Positions 44,237 through 53,476 of a DNA stretch of 64,000 bases are shown one piece after another. The position numbers and the translations under genes were made by a program. The notes beneath the pieces are model-generated. The model did not search any database. It saw only the letters and a list, made by a program, of their open reading frames with translations, and was not told where the DNA came from. Position 1 is the stretch's first letter. Each line of letters opens with the position of its first letter. This DNA comes from an uncultured Bacillota bacterium (lineage in GTDB: Bacteria > Bacillota_I > Bacilli_A > RFN20 > CAG-449), in contig CABUOQ010000006.1 in NCBI GenBank assembly GCA_902493275.1, forward strand, positions 4,287 through 68,286. The letters are read 5' to 3'.

Positions 44237-46291
44237 ATGGATGCAATTACTAAAAAAGTATATGATCGACTCATTAAAAGAGACTATAGAAAACTAAGAA
44301 AAGATAAAGATATTGATATTACTTCATTATATATGGAAGATACTCCATTATGTTTGAAGGTTAGTAAAAGACTTCAAACAATGGTCGATAATGAAGAACC
44401 TGTTTTATATGCTGAAGATAGAATAGGTTTTGCAAGAAATATATGCAAAATACCAGATATTTTATCACCCCAACAAAGAGAGCAATTATCAAAAGAATAT
44501 CTTTTATTTGATAGTGGTTTAGTTGGTAATATTTCAAGTGATTATGAAGATGTTTTAAATGTTGGTTTTGATTGCTTGTTAGAGCAGATTGAAAAAGGAA
44601 TAAAATCTAGCAAAAATAAATCAGAAATAGATGAATTAACGGCTATGAAAATGTCAATTTTGGCTATGTATGATTTAGTTGAAAAATATCGTGTAGAAGC
44701 AGAAAGAATAGGAAATAAAGTATTAGCAAATATTTTAAAGAATGTTCCATATAAAAAACCATCTTCTTATCATGAAGCATTAGTGTTTATGCGAATTGTA
44801 AATTTTATGTTATGGCTTAATGCTAATAAACATAATACTTTAGGAAGATTTGACCAATACATGTATCCATTTTTTAAAAAGGATATTGAAGAAGAAAAAT
44901 TAACATACGAAGAAGCTAAAAGTCTCACAGAGGAATTCTTTATTAGTTTAAATTTTGATGCAGATTTATATCCAGGAGTTCAACAAGGTGATAATGGTCA
45001 ATCTTTAGTTTTAGGGGGAATGACTCCAGAAGGAGAGGACGCATATAACGAGTTGTCAAAATTGTGTTTAGAGGCCTCTCTTGAAGTTAAATTAATAGAT
45101 CCTAAAATTAATTTAAGAGTTAATAAAAATACAGATTTAAAATGGTTTGAATTAGGAACATTGTTAACTAAACAAGGTCTTGGTTTTCCTCAATATTCTA
45201 ATGATGATGTAGTTATCCCGGCCTTAATAAAATGGGGATATGAAGAAAAAGACGCTAGAGACTATGTTGTAGCGGCTTGTTGGGAATTTATTATTCCAAA
45301 AGTAGCAATGGACATTCCTAATGTTGATGCTTTGAATTTTCCTAAGATGGTTGATAATGTCTTAAGAAATGAAAAGATGTCTTCAATAAATAGTTTTGAT
45401 GATTTTCTTGATTTGGTATACCAAGAAATCGCTAAAGAAGTAAAGCGTTTAGTTGATTATTCTAAGAATTACTATATCATTCCTTCACCATTCCAATCCG
45501 TATTAATGCGTGATTGTATTAAAGATAGAAAAGATATTGCTGATGGTGGAAAATATAATAATATTGGCTTTCATGGAGCGGGTATTTCTAATGCGAGTGA
45601 TTCTTTAGCGGCGATAAAAGAACATTTATTTGATAAAAAAGATATCAAATTACAAGAACTTATCGTGGCATTGGATGATAACTTTGAAAACGACGAAGAA
45701 TTGCGCAAAAAATTGATTTCTTCTCCAAAAATGGGAAACAATGATGACTATGTTGATAGTATTGGTACAAAGTTGTTAGATTGTTTTGCAAGCGAGTGTG
45801 CTAAATATAAAAATTGTCGCGGAGGTATTTATAGAGCGGGTACTGGAACGGCAATGTATTATATTTGGTATAGTGAGAATATGGGAGCAACCGCTGATGG
45901 AAGAAAAAAAGGTGAACCATTTTCCGCAAATTTCTCACCTTCTTTAAATCATAACTTTAATGGTGTATTAAGCGTGATACAATCATTTACCAAGCCTCAT
46001 CTTATTGATGTATGTAATGGAGGACCATTGACATTAGAATTCCATGACACTTTATTTAGAAATGAAGAAGGAATAGATAAGGTAGCTATGCTTGTAAAAA
46101 CATTTATCTCTTTAGGTGGTCATCAATTACAATTGAATGCGATTAATAGAGATACTTTGTTAGATGCTCAAAAACATCCTGAAAATTATAAAAACTTAAT
46201 AGTAAGAGTTTGGGGCTGGAGCGGATACTTTAATGAACTTGATTTATCATATCAAAACCATATAATTAAAAGATTAGAGTTTTTACATTAA
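44237..46291 (+). CDS. Glycyl radical enzyme of unassigned substrate
   Basis: 684 residues, about 100 shorter than typical PFL or GRE dehydratases. The radical glycine is Gly660 in RVWGWSGYF, 24 residues from the end; most family members read RV-x-GYSAYF. The thiyl cysteine is Cys348 in AACWEF, so the active-site triplet is CWE instead of the CVE of diol dehydratases and lyases; Glu350 is kept as the general base. TADGRKKGEP near residue 560 is a family mark. It lacks the Cys-Cys pair of pyruvate formate-lyase, so the reaction is more likely a dehydration or C-X cleavage. It sits between GH2 and GH43 genes. The substrate may be a glycan-derived compound (inference). Confidence 0.9.
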   Translation: MDAITKKVYDRLIKRDYRKLRKDKDIDITSLYMEDTPLCLKVSKRLQTMVDNEEPVLYAEDRIGFARNICKIPDILSPQQREQLSKEYLLFDSGLVGNISSDYEDVLNVGFDCLLEQIEKGIKSSKNKSEIDELTAMKMSILAMYDLVEKYRVEAERIGNKVLANILKNVPYKKPSSYHEALVFMRIVNFMLWLNANKHNTLGRFDQYMYPFFKKDIEEEKLTYEEAKSLTEEFFISLNFDADLYPGVQQGDNGQSLVLGGMTPEGEDAYNELSKLCLEASLEVKLIDPKINLRVNKNTDLKWFELGTLLTKQGLGFPQYSNDDVVIPALIKWGYEEKDARDYVVAACWEFIIPKVAMDIPNVDALNFPKMVDNVLRNEKMSSINSFDDFLDLVYQEIAKEVKRLVDYSKNYYIIPSPFQSVLMRDCIKDRKDIADGGKYNNIGFHGAGISNASDSLAAIKEHLFDKKDIKLQELIVALDDNFENDEELRKKLISSPKMGNNDDYVDSIGTKLLDCFASECAKYKNCRGGIYRAGTGTAMYYIWYSENMGATADGRKKGEPFSANFSPSLNHNFNGVLSVIQSFTKPHLIDVCNGGPLTLEFHDTLFRNEEGIDKVAMLVKTFISLGGHQLQLNAINRDTLLDAQKHPENYKNLIVRVWGWSGYFNELDLSYQNHIIKRLEFLH

Positions 46292-46308
46292 TATGATAAG
46301 GAGGCAGA

Positions 46309-47808
46309 ATGAAAAAAATTAGCAAATTATTTATGCTTTTGTTGGCAGGAGGATTTATTTTGACATCATGTAATAAAAATGTTTCTGATAATATATCAAA
46401 ATCACCAAACATAAAAATGACGGAGACATTTTATAATCCGTTAGATATATCTACTGGTGTTGGAGATCCATGGTTATATAAGCATACAGATGGGTATTAT
46501 TACTATACTCATAGTGCTTCAGGCGTAGTAAAAGTAACTAAAACTAAATCACCTACTTTTTTAGCAGAAAATTCTTCAGATGAAACTAGAACTAAAGTTG
46601 TTTTTAGACAAAAAAGTATTGATAGAGTCGAAATTTGGGCTCCAGAAGTGTTTTTCTTTAAAGGGTATTGGTATTGTTATTTTACTGCAGCAGAAGATCT
46701 TACTGAAAGTTTAGCTAAAGATACATCTAGAAGAACATATGGAATGAAAAGTAAAACGGATGATATTTTTGGTGAATGGGAAAAAGCAGTAAAAATCGAC
46801 TTACCAGATGATTATCGTTCTATAGATGCAACTTTTTTCGAGTATAAAGATAAGCAATATATTGTATACGCTGGATGGCCAAATGCTTATAATTTAGACT
46901 ATCGACAACATTTATATATCCAAGAGTTAGAAAAGGATAATCCTCTTAAAGTTGCTTCAACAGAAGGGGAAAGACATCTTATAAGCGAGCCGACTAATAT
47001 TTGGGAAATCGATGGGGGTACAGCTCAAAACGAAGGACCTGCTGTTGCCTTTGCACCGGATAATACACCAATCATTTTCTATAGCGGAAGTTATTCTGGT
47101 GGTGATAATTATTGTATTGCATATTTAAAGCTAACAGGTGAGAATCTTTTAGATGGAGCTTCATGGGAGAAATCTAAGCAACCTTTAATGCAAAAAGATA
47201 TGTCCTATAGTGAGATTATCGCTCCTGGCCATAATTCAGTTTTTAAATCACCAGATGGTAAAGAAGATTGGATATGCTACCACGCGGCTAAGAGATCTGG
47301 CTCAGGATGGGATAGGCAAATTCGTCTTCAAAAAATGACTTGGAATGGTAATACCCCGGTTGTTGAAAAAATTTCAAAGGCCAGTGATGAAGTTCCTTTA
47401 CCAGGTGGTGATGTTGTAAAAAGATATAAATTTGAAGCTGAAGCAGCAACATTAAGCAATGATTGTTACAAAATAAATCAAGAAGGTTATGCTTCAAATA
47501 ATGAGGCTGTTTCTATTTCAGAAAATGGAAGTATTAAATATGAAGTAATGGTTCCTAAAAATGGTCAATACGCAATAGGTATACGTTATTCAAATCGTGA
47601 TTCAGCTCAAACTTCAATGAAAGTTGTTGTAAATAATGTTGAAACTAATATTGCAGCACCTAATACACAATATAATGATACTTATTTTATGTCATGGCTC
47701 TTTACAGATTTATATATAAAACCTTCAGGACAAAATATAGTAGAAATAAAAGCAGATGCTTCTATATACATTGATTGTATGATTGTTGATTATCTGAACA
47801 ATGAGTAA
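46309..47808 (+). CDS. GH43 lipoprotein with C-terminal carbohydrate-binding module
   Basis: 499 residues, ribosome site AAGGAGG, lipobox LTSC (Cys21). The five-bladed propeller (about 40-360) has the base Asp53 in GVGDPWLY, WAPEVFFF, SIDATFF and an acidic NEGP loop. This fits GH43 arabinofuranosidase/xylosidase-type members. From about 370 a beta-sandwich with KFEAEAATLSN and IGIRYSNRD is a CBM6/CBM35-like module. Surface anchored; it likely trims arabinose or xylose side chains outside the cell. Confidence 0.87.
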   Translation: MKKISKLFMLLLAGGFILTSCNKNVSDNISKSPNIKMTETFYNPLDISTGVGDPWLYKHTDGYYYYTHSASGVVKVTKTKSPTFLAENSSDETRTKVVFRQKSIDRVEIWAPEVFFFKGYWYCYFTAAEDLTESLAKDTSRRTYGMKSKTDDIFGEWEKAVKIDLPDDYRSIDATFFEYKDKQYIVYAGWPNAYNLDYRQHLYIQELEKDNPLKVASTEGERHLISEPTNIWEIDGGTAQNEGPAVAFAPDNTPIIFYSGSYSGGDNYCIAYLKLTGENLLDGASWEKSKQPLMQKDMSYSEIIAPGHNSVFKSPDGKEDWICYHAAKRSGSGWDRQIRLQKMTWNGNTPVVEKISKASDEVPLPGGDVVKRYKFEAEAATLSNDCYKINQEGYASNNEAVSISENGSIKYEVMVPKNGQYAIGIRYSNRDSAQTSMKVVVNNVETNIAAPNTQYNDTYFMSWLFTDLYIKPSGQNIVEIKADASIYIDCMIVDYLNNE

Positions 47809-47825
47809 GAGAAAGGAGAAATTTT

Positions 47826-50060
47826 ATGAAAAAAATATCAGTGTTAATTACTTTAACTACCCTATTTTTAACATCAACAACGTTGATGGCATGTAATAAT
47901 AATTCTACTTCAAGTCAAGTAGAAAATTATTATGTGATTAATACTAATCAAATTCGTAGTGAAATGTTAGTAAATAGTTCAATAGAATTAAATCCAACAT
48001 TTACTAATTTAGGAGAAAATGTTAATCCTAAGTACAAAGTTGAAATTATTTTAGAAGAGGAAGATGTTACCGAGAAAACATATGATGAAACAAGTAAATT
48101 ATTTTCTCCTACAGAAGTTGGTTCATATCGTATCTCTTTTACCGTTTTAGATGATAATGGAGAAGTTTATAGAACAAAAGACGGAAATAGCTTTGTTAAG
48201 ACAATAAATATTGAAGTCGTTATTCAAAGTTTTGCACCAGTTAATTCTACAGGACCAGATGTTACTGTTTCTGATGATGGAGTGATAAGTTTTGGTTCAT
48301 CTTATAGTGAAGGAAGTAACGATAAAATTGATTCAAATCAATATAAAGTTACGGGTGTTTCTTTTGAAGGCAGTTATTCCATTACTTATGAATTAAAAGA
48401 TATAAAGTATGATGCTGTTTATAGTGATCCATCATTGTATTTTGGTTGGAATAAAAATTTAAATGAAAATAATGACGATTCGATTAAATTATCAACAGGG
48501 AATGGTACAATGGCAGCTTGGATTTGGGATGAGAATGGTAATCAAGCAGATTTATCTATTAATCGTCTTCAAGGATGGAGCAAAGGTGGTTGGTGGGATG
48601 GACCAAAAAGTATAAGTGATAATCAACCTATTTCAGGTAACCATACATTGACTTTCGAAAGATATGTAAATGAAGAAAAAAATACGGCTGTATATGGAAT
48701 TATATATGATGGTAGTCCATTTACATATTTGAATGTTGGTAAGAACTATACAGATATTTTAAATAACGTTTGGGTTGAATCAAATAATACAAGTGGTTCT
48801 ATAAGTGTAAAAGAATATAAACAAATTGAAGATAACGTAAAACCAACATTAGAACTCAATTACTCTACTGATTATTACGTTGGAGATACAATTAATTTAA
48901 AAAACGGAACAACAATTGAAGATAATTCGATTTATAAAAGTGTATTAACACCATCTTATAAAGTATTTAATGATAAAGGTGAAGAAATGCTTGTTAATAG
49001 TGGTACATTTACTCCAGAAGTAGAAGGTACATATAAAATTGAAGCGACGGTTAACGACTTGGCAATGAACGAAACAACAAGCGAAACTACAATACAAGTT
49101 AAAAAAATTGATGAAGCAGCAACAATAATCGATTTAAGTGAAACATCACCAGTAGCTATGCCTGATAGTGGAATAGTTTTATATTATACTGCAAAAAAAG
49201 ATGATAAAGATGTAGCAATATCATCAATTAAAGCTTATAAAGGTGATGAAGATGTTACTTCGACAACAGTCTTTGATTATAGCGCTAAAACAGTGGATAA
49301 CATGAATTATAAGTACTTTAAAGCTCCGGAAGGTAATTATAGATTAGTATTTAGAACCGTTGATGGCCAAGAAAAAGCTAAAGAAATATCTGTTTCAGCA
49401 AGTAATACAACTGTTTACGATTTCACCTATTTTGATATGACAACATTAATTTATAAAGATAAATTTATCGTAGGAAAAAACATGATAATTTATTTAAATA
49501 ATGAAGCAAATGATAAGCAAACTGTGAAATTATCACCAAAAATTTCCAAATCATATAACTGGACAATTTCTTTTGATATAACTGATTTAAGTTATTCTGC
49601 ACAAGGAAAATTATTTATCACTAAAAATACTTTAAATGATGAAGGTAAGTCCATTGGCTGGGAAGATTTATCAATCGGTGGAAATGTTAAAGCTAATGGT
49701 GAAGCTGATTTGTGGGGATATGAATGTAATGTTTTAGGAGATAGTTGGATTTCTTATCAATGGCGAAGCGTATGGCAAGATCCAGTGACTACAGAATTTA
49801 TGCCTGATCCAAATGATCATTCAAAAGGATGTGGCCGAGAAGCTAGTGAATATACTAAATATGCTATTGGAACACATAATTATAAGATAGTATGTGAAAT
49901 GGATAATGATGGGAAAGTTACTTATAAATATTATATTGATAATGAATTAGAGGTTATTCATAGAACAAAACAAGCACATGATAAAGGAAATGGATTAGAT
50001 TTTGTACAATTCTCAGGTGAACATATGAATGGTATAGTTTCTAATATTAAAATTGGATAA
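47826..50060 (+). CDS. Surface lipoprotein with Ig-like domains
   Basis: 744 residues, lipobox LMAC (Cys23), strong ribosome site. An N-terminal Ig-like segment (about 35-135) is followed by a Trp-rich beta-sandwich (about 140-335, with WIWDENG and GWWDG), an Ig-like domain near 340-430 with the TYKIEATVNDLAMNET pattern, another Ig-like part and a last beta-sandwich (about 540-744). No catalytic motif was recognised. Probably binds the glycan for the neighbouring GH43 and importer. Operon with the binding protein 11 nt downstream. Confidence 0.75.
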   Translation: MKKISVLITLTTLFLTSTTLMACNNNSTSSQVENYYVINTNQIRSEMLVNSSIELNPTFTNLGENVNPKYKVEIILEEEDVTEKTYDETSKLFSPTEVGSYRISFTVLDDNGEVYRTKDGNSFVKTINIEVVIQSFAPVNSTGPDVTVSDDGVISFGSSYSEGSNDKIDSNQYKVTGVSFEGSYSITYELKDIKYDAVYSDPSLYFGWNKNLNENNDDSIKLSTGNGTMAAWIWDENGNQADLSINRLQGWSKGGWWDGPKSISDNQPISGNHTLTFERYVNEEKNTAVYGIIYDGSPFTYLNVGKNYTDILNNVWVESNNTSGSISVKEYKQIEDNVKPTLELNYSTDYYVGDTINLKNGTTIEDNSIYKSVLTPSYKVFNDKGEEMLVNSGTFTPEVEGTYKIEATVNDLAMNETTSETTIQVKKIDEAATIIDLSETSPVAMPDSGIVLYYTAKKDDKDVAISSIKAYKGDEDVTSTTVFDYSAKTVDNMNYKYFKAPEGNYRLVFRTVDGQEKAKEISVSASNTTVYDFTYFDMTTLIYKDKFIVGKNMIIYLNNEANDKQTVKLSPKISKSYNWTISFDITDLSYSAQGKLFITKNTLNDEGKSIGWEDLSIGGNVKANGEADLWGYECNVLGDSWISYQWRSVWQDPVTTEFMPDPNDHSKGCGREASEYTKYAIGTHNYKIVCEMDNDGKVTYKYYIDNELEVIHRTKQAHDKGNGLDFVQFSGEHMNGIVSNIKIG

Positions 50061-50071
50061 GAGGAGGATTT

Positions 50072-51655
50072 ATGAAAAAAAATAAATTATTATATTTATT
50101 TATTGCAGGATTACTTGCTGGGTGCACTGGTGGACCTTCTTCAAATAAAGGAAAAACTAATATAACTTTATGGGGATGGGGTGATCAAGCTGAAATTCAA
50201 GTTTTTACTGATTTATTTAAACAATATAATGAAACAAACACAGATAATATTTATGTTGACTTTGTCAAAAAACCATCATCAAATTATTATTCAGTTTTAG
50301 AAACCAATCTTACTGGAAGACAACCACCAGATTTATTTTATGTCGGTGACTCAATGGTAAAAAGATATGCCGAAGCTGGATATTTAGAAGATTTATCTAC
50401 AATGATAAAACAAAGTGATAAGTTAGATACTACTGATATTTGGCAAACATTAATGCAAAGATATCAATTCGATAAAGAAACTTTGACTTATGGTGCGGAC
50501 AAATCTATTTGGGGATTGCCAAAAGATATTGGACCAACAGTAATTTTCTATAACGAAGATGCTCTTGTCGCGCAAGGAATAAAAATCATATCCGCGAAAG
50601 ATGATGATAATGATGGATTGGTGTCATTTGAAAATAAAACATATCCAGCAAAAGGATTTGATAAAGAAACAAAAGTGTTTAACAATAAGATTTCTATGAC
50701 ATTTGAAGAATTAGATGATATTTCTAAACTTTTAAATCATAGTGATGCAATTGCTAGCAAACATCAAACTAAGTGGACCTTTTATTCATCATGGTGGTTC
50801 TTTGCTGGATGGTCTGTCGGTGGTGATTGCATACAATTTAAACAAACAAATGATGAAAATTATAAAGGTGGATATTGGGAGTTTACTTTGGATGATGATA
50901 AACCAAATTATCGAGTAAAGAAGGATGTAGAAATAAATAATCACCAATATAAAGCGGACGCCTTTATCGATTACTATGATTTAGAATTTATGCAAACTTA
51001 TTCTCAAAAAGATACTTTAATTAATGATGGGACATTAGTAGAACTTCCATCTATAAATGATATGTTTGAATATTGGATTTCATTATTTGAAAATGGTATC
51101 TCGCCTAAACCTTCAGATATTTCTACTGAATTATCATTGTTTACTAATCAAGAAGTAGCAATGTTTGTTTCAGGAAGATATGATGTTGTTCAATTTAGAA
51201 AAAATGCAAACTTCAATTGGGACTGTGCACCTTTACCACACCATAAAGATGGTGTAGTAGCTGGCCATTCAGGTTCGATGTGTTTATCAATGGCTAAAAA
51301 TAGTAAAAATAAAGAAAAAGCTTTTAAAGTTTTTGAACATATGTGCGGTGTTGAAGGTCAAAATGCTTTGGCAGAAACTGGATTTAATGTTCCAAGTCAA
51401 ATATCATTGGCTAATGATCAAAATGGCAATTTCTTAAATAGTAAGTTGAGACCATATAATAATGAAGTGTTTATTGATGCGGCCAAAAATCAAAAAGGTG
51501 GGGATTGGACCTATCTTAAAGATGATGCGTGGATTAATATTTGGGCACCAACTTTAAATGGTGATGTGCTAAATGGCGATTTAACAACTGAACAATTATT
51601 CACTCGTTATAAAGACAAGGTTAATGAAGCATTAAAGGAATATACAAAAAAATAA
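50072..51655 (+). CDS. Sugar-binding lipoprotein of second CUT1 importer
   Basis: 527 residues, ribosome site GAGGAGG, lipobox LAGC (Cys18). Type-1 solute-binding fold: TLWGWGDQAE start, PPDLFYVGDSMV, a hinge region, VAMFVSGRYDV, and a C-terminal lobe. A ~90-residue Trp-rich stretch near residues 215-300 is longer than in MalE/UgpB types. It delivers sugar to the permeases at 51657 and 52603. Confidence 0.92.
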   Translation: MKKNKLLYLFIAGLLAGCTGGPSSNKGKTNITLWGWGDQAEIQVFTDLFKQYNETNTDNIYVDFVKKPSSNYYSVLETNLTGRQPPDLFYVGDSMVKRYAEAGYLEDLSTMIKQSDKLDTTDIWQTLMQRYQFDKETLTYGADKSIWGLPKDIGPTVIFYNEDALVAQGIKIISAKDDDNDGLVSFENKTYPAKGFDKETKVFNNKISMTFEELDDISKLLNHSDAIASKHQTKWTFYSSWWFFAGWSVGGDCIQFKQTNDENYKGGYWEFTLDDDKPNYRVKKDVEINNHQYKADAFIDYYDLEFMQTYSQKDTLINDGTLVELPSINDMFEYWISLFENGISPKPSDISTELSLFTNQEVAMFVSGRYDVVQFRKNANFNWDCAPLPHHKDGVVAGHSGSMCLSMAKNSKNKEKAFKVFEHMCGVEGQNALAETGFNVPSQISLANDQNGNFLNSKLRPYNNEVFIDAAKNQKGGDWTYLKDDAWINIWAPTLNGDVLNGDLTTEQLFTRYKDKVNEALKEYTKK

Positions 51656-51656
51656 A

Positions 51657-52622
51657 ATGGAAAAAGAAATAACAAAAAAGCAGAAAGTGAGGCGTCATAA
51701 TCGAAGCGAACAGATTTATGGCACTATATTTGGAGCAATTCCTATTCTAGGATTTGTCATATTTGGCATTGTTCCTTTAATATTTTCTCTTATTATGTCA
51801 TTTAGTGATGTTCCAACATTTAGAATTAATGATATTCATTTATATGGCGTAGAGAATCTATTTAAAAATTATGAAGCAATTTTTAAAGATGAAAAATTTT
51901 ATCTTGCTATAAAAAATACATTGTATGCGATGATATCTTTACCTTGCTCGATGGTTATTGGTTTAGTTTTAGCAGTAATTTTAAATCAAAACATCAAGGG
52001 AAGAAAGTTTTTCAGAACCATTTTCTTTATTCCATATGTATGCTCAATTGTTGCATTGACATTGATGTGGAGAACAATGCTAGATAAAAATTATGGTGTT
52101 ATTAATCAGTTTTTAGGTTTATTTGGCATTGATCCAATTGCTTGGTTAACTAATCCTAAATATTTTATGCCAGCGATGATTATGATGATAACTTGGTGTA
52201 ATGTCGGTTTTTCTTTAATTTTATACTCAGCTGCATTGACAAATATATCACCATCAATTTATGAAGCGGCGGAGATGGATGGAGCAGGATCATTTAAAAA
52301 ATTCTTTAAAATAACTTTGCCTATGCTTTCTCCAACAACTTTTTATTTACTGATTGTGGGTATTATTGGTTCTTTACAAGAATTCGCACGATTCCAAGCT
52401 ATAAATGCAGTTAATAGTAATTTAATTTCTCCGACAGGTCCAAACGATGCCGGATTAACAATTGTATTCTATTTATATAATAAAGCTTTTAGTGAAGTTG
52501 GTGGCTTAGGACAAGCTGCTTCTATATCTTGGGTATTAACTATAATAACAATGCTTTTAACGGCGACAAATTTTATTCTATCTAAAAAGTGGGTGTATTC
52601 AAATGAAAAGAAATATCATTAA
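51657..52622 (+). CDS. Carbohydrate ABC importer permease (MalF/UgpA type)
   Basis: 321 residues, six predicted helices, EAA loop YEAAEMDGAGSFKKFFKITLP near residue 202 (read in pieces). Begins one base after the binding-protein stop and overlaps the next permease by 20 nt. Forms the channel of the second importer. Confidence 0.92.
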   Translation: MEKEITKKQKVRRHNRSEQIYGTIFGAIPILGFVIFGIVPLIFSLIMSFSDVPTFRINDIHLYGVENLFKNYEAIFKDEKFYLAIKNTLYAMISLPCSMVIGLVLAVILNQNIKGRKFFRTIFFIPYVCSIVALTLMWRTMLDKNYGVINQFLGLFGIDPIAWLTNPKYFMPAMIMMITWCNVGFSLILYSAALTNISPSIYEAAEMDGAGSFKKFFKITLPMLSPTTFYLLIVGIIGSLQEFARFQAINAVNSNLISPTGPNDAGLTIVFYLYNKAFSEVGGLGQAASISWVLTIITMLLTATNFILSKKWVYSNEKKYH

Positions 52623-53469
52623 AAAAACTATTAGCTATATAATTTTGATTATTGTGACATTAATATATTTAATCCCATTTTATATTGTTTTAATTACTTC
52701 CTTTAAAGCTAACAATCAAATTGCAACTCAAAATCCGTTTATTTGGTTCCCAACTGGTGAGCAACTTGGTTTAGAAGGATATAAGTCAATTTTCACCACT
52801 TATACAATATTTGAAACTGGTGAAAGTATGATTTTGGTTGGAATTAAAAATACTTTAATTATAATGATTCCGGTTATTTTGGGAGGAATGTTTTCTTCTT
52901 CTTTAGCTGCTTATGCTTATGCAAAATTGCGCTTTAGATGGAAAAAGGTTATGTTTGGGGTATTAATGTTTTCAATGATGTTACCATCAATCATATTATT
53001 AATTCCATCGTATTTTATGTATGATAATTTAGGCATAACTGAACATTTCTCATTTTTTCCTTTAATAGTTCCTCCGATGTTTGGTAGCGCGACATGTATT
53101 TTCTTTTTAAAAGGTTACTATGAATCGATTCCAGATGAATTATTAGAAAGTGCTAAAATTGATGGCTTAGGATATTTTAAGACATATTATAAAGTCATTT
53201 TACCTTTAGCAAAACCTGCAATTGTTGCACAAGGATTATTAGGAATTGTGGCATGCTATAATGATTATCTTTTGCCATTAATATATTTAGTTAAAGAAAA
53301 AGATTATACTTTACAAATTGCATTACAAATGTTTTCAACGGGTAATAATGATAACCTTCCTACAGTTATGGCGGGCGCGGTTATTTCGATTTTACCAATA
53401 TTAATACTATATTTCTGTTTGCAAAAGTATTTTATATCTGGATTAGCATCTTCAGGAATAAAGGGGTGA
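52603..53469 (+). CDS. Carbohydrate ABC importer permease (MalG/UgpE type)
   Basis: 288 residues, six predicted helices, EAA loop LESAKIDGLGYFKTYY near residue 182, C-terminus GLASSGIKG typical of MalG/UgpE. The start lies inside the upstream gene, so the two permeases are translationally coupled. The ATPase gene follows after 7 nt. Confidence 0.92.
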   Translation: MKRNIIKKTISYIILIIVTLIYLIPFYIVLITSFKANNQIATQNPFIWFPTGEQLGLEGYKSIFTTYTIFETGESMILVGIKNTLIIMIPVILGGMFSSSLAAYAYAKLRFRWKKVMFGVLMFSMMLPSIILLIPSYFMYDNLGITEHFSFFPLIVPPMFGSATCIFFLKGYYESIPDELLESAKIDGLGYFKTYYKVILPLAKPAIVAQGLLGIVACYNDYLLPLIYLVKEKDYTLQIALQMFSTGNNDNLPTVMAGAVISILPILILYFCLQKYFISGLASSGIKG

Positions 53470-53476
53470 TTTATTT

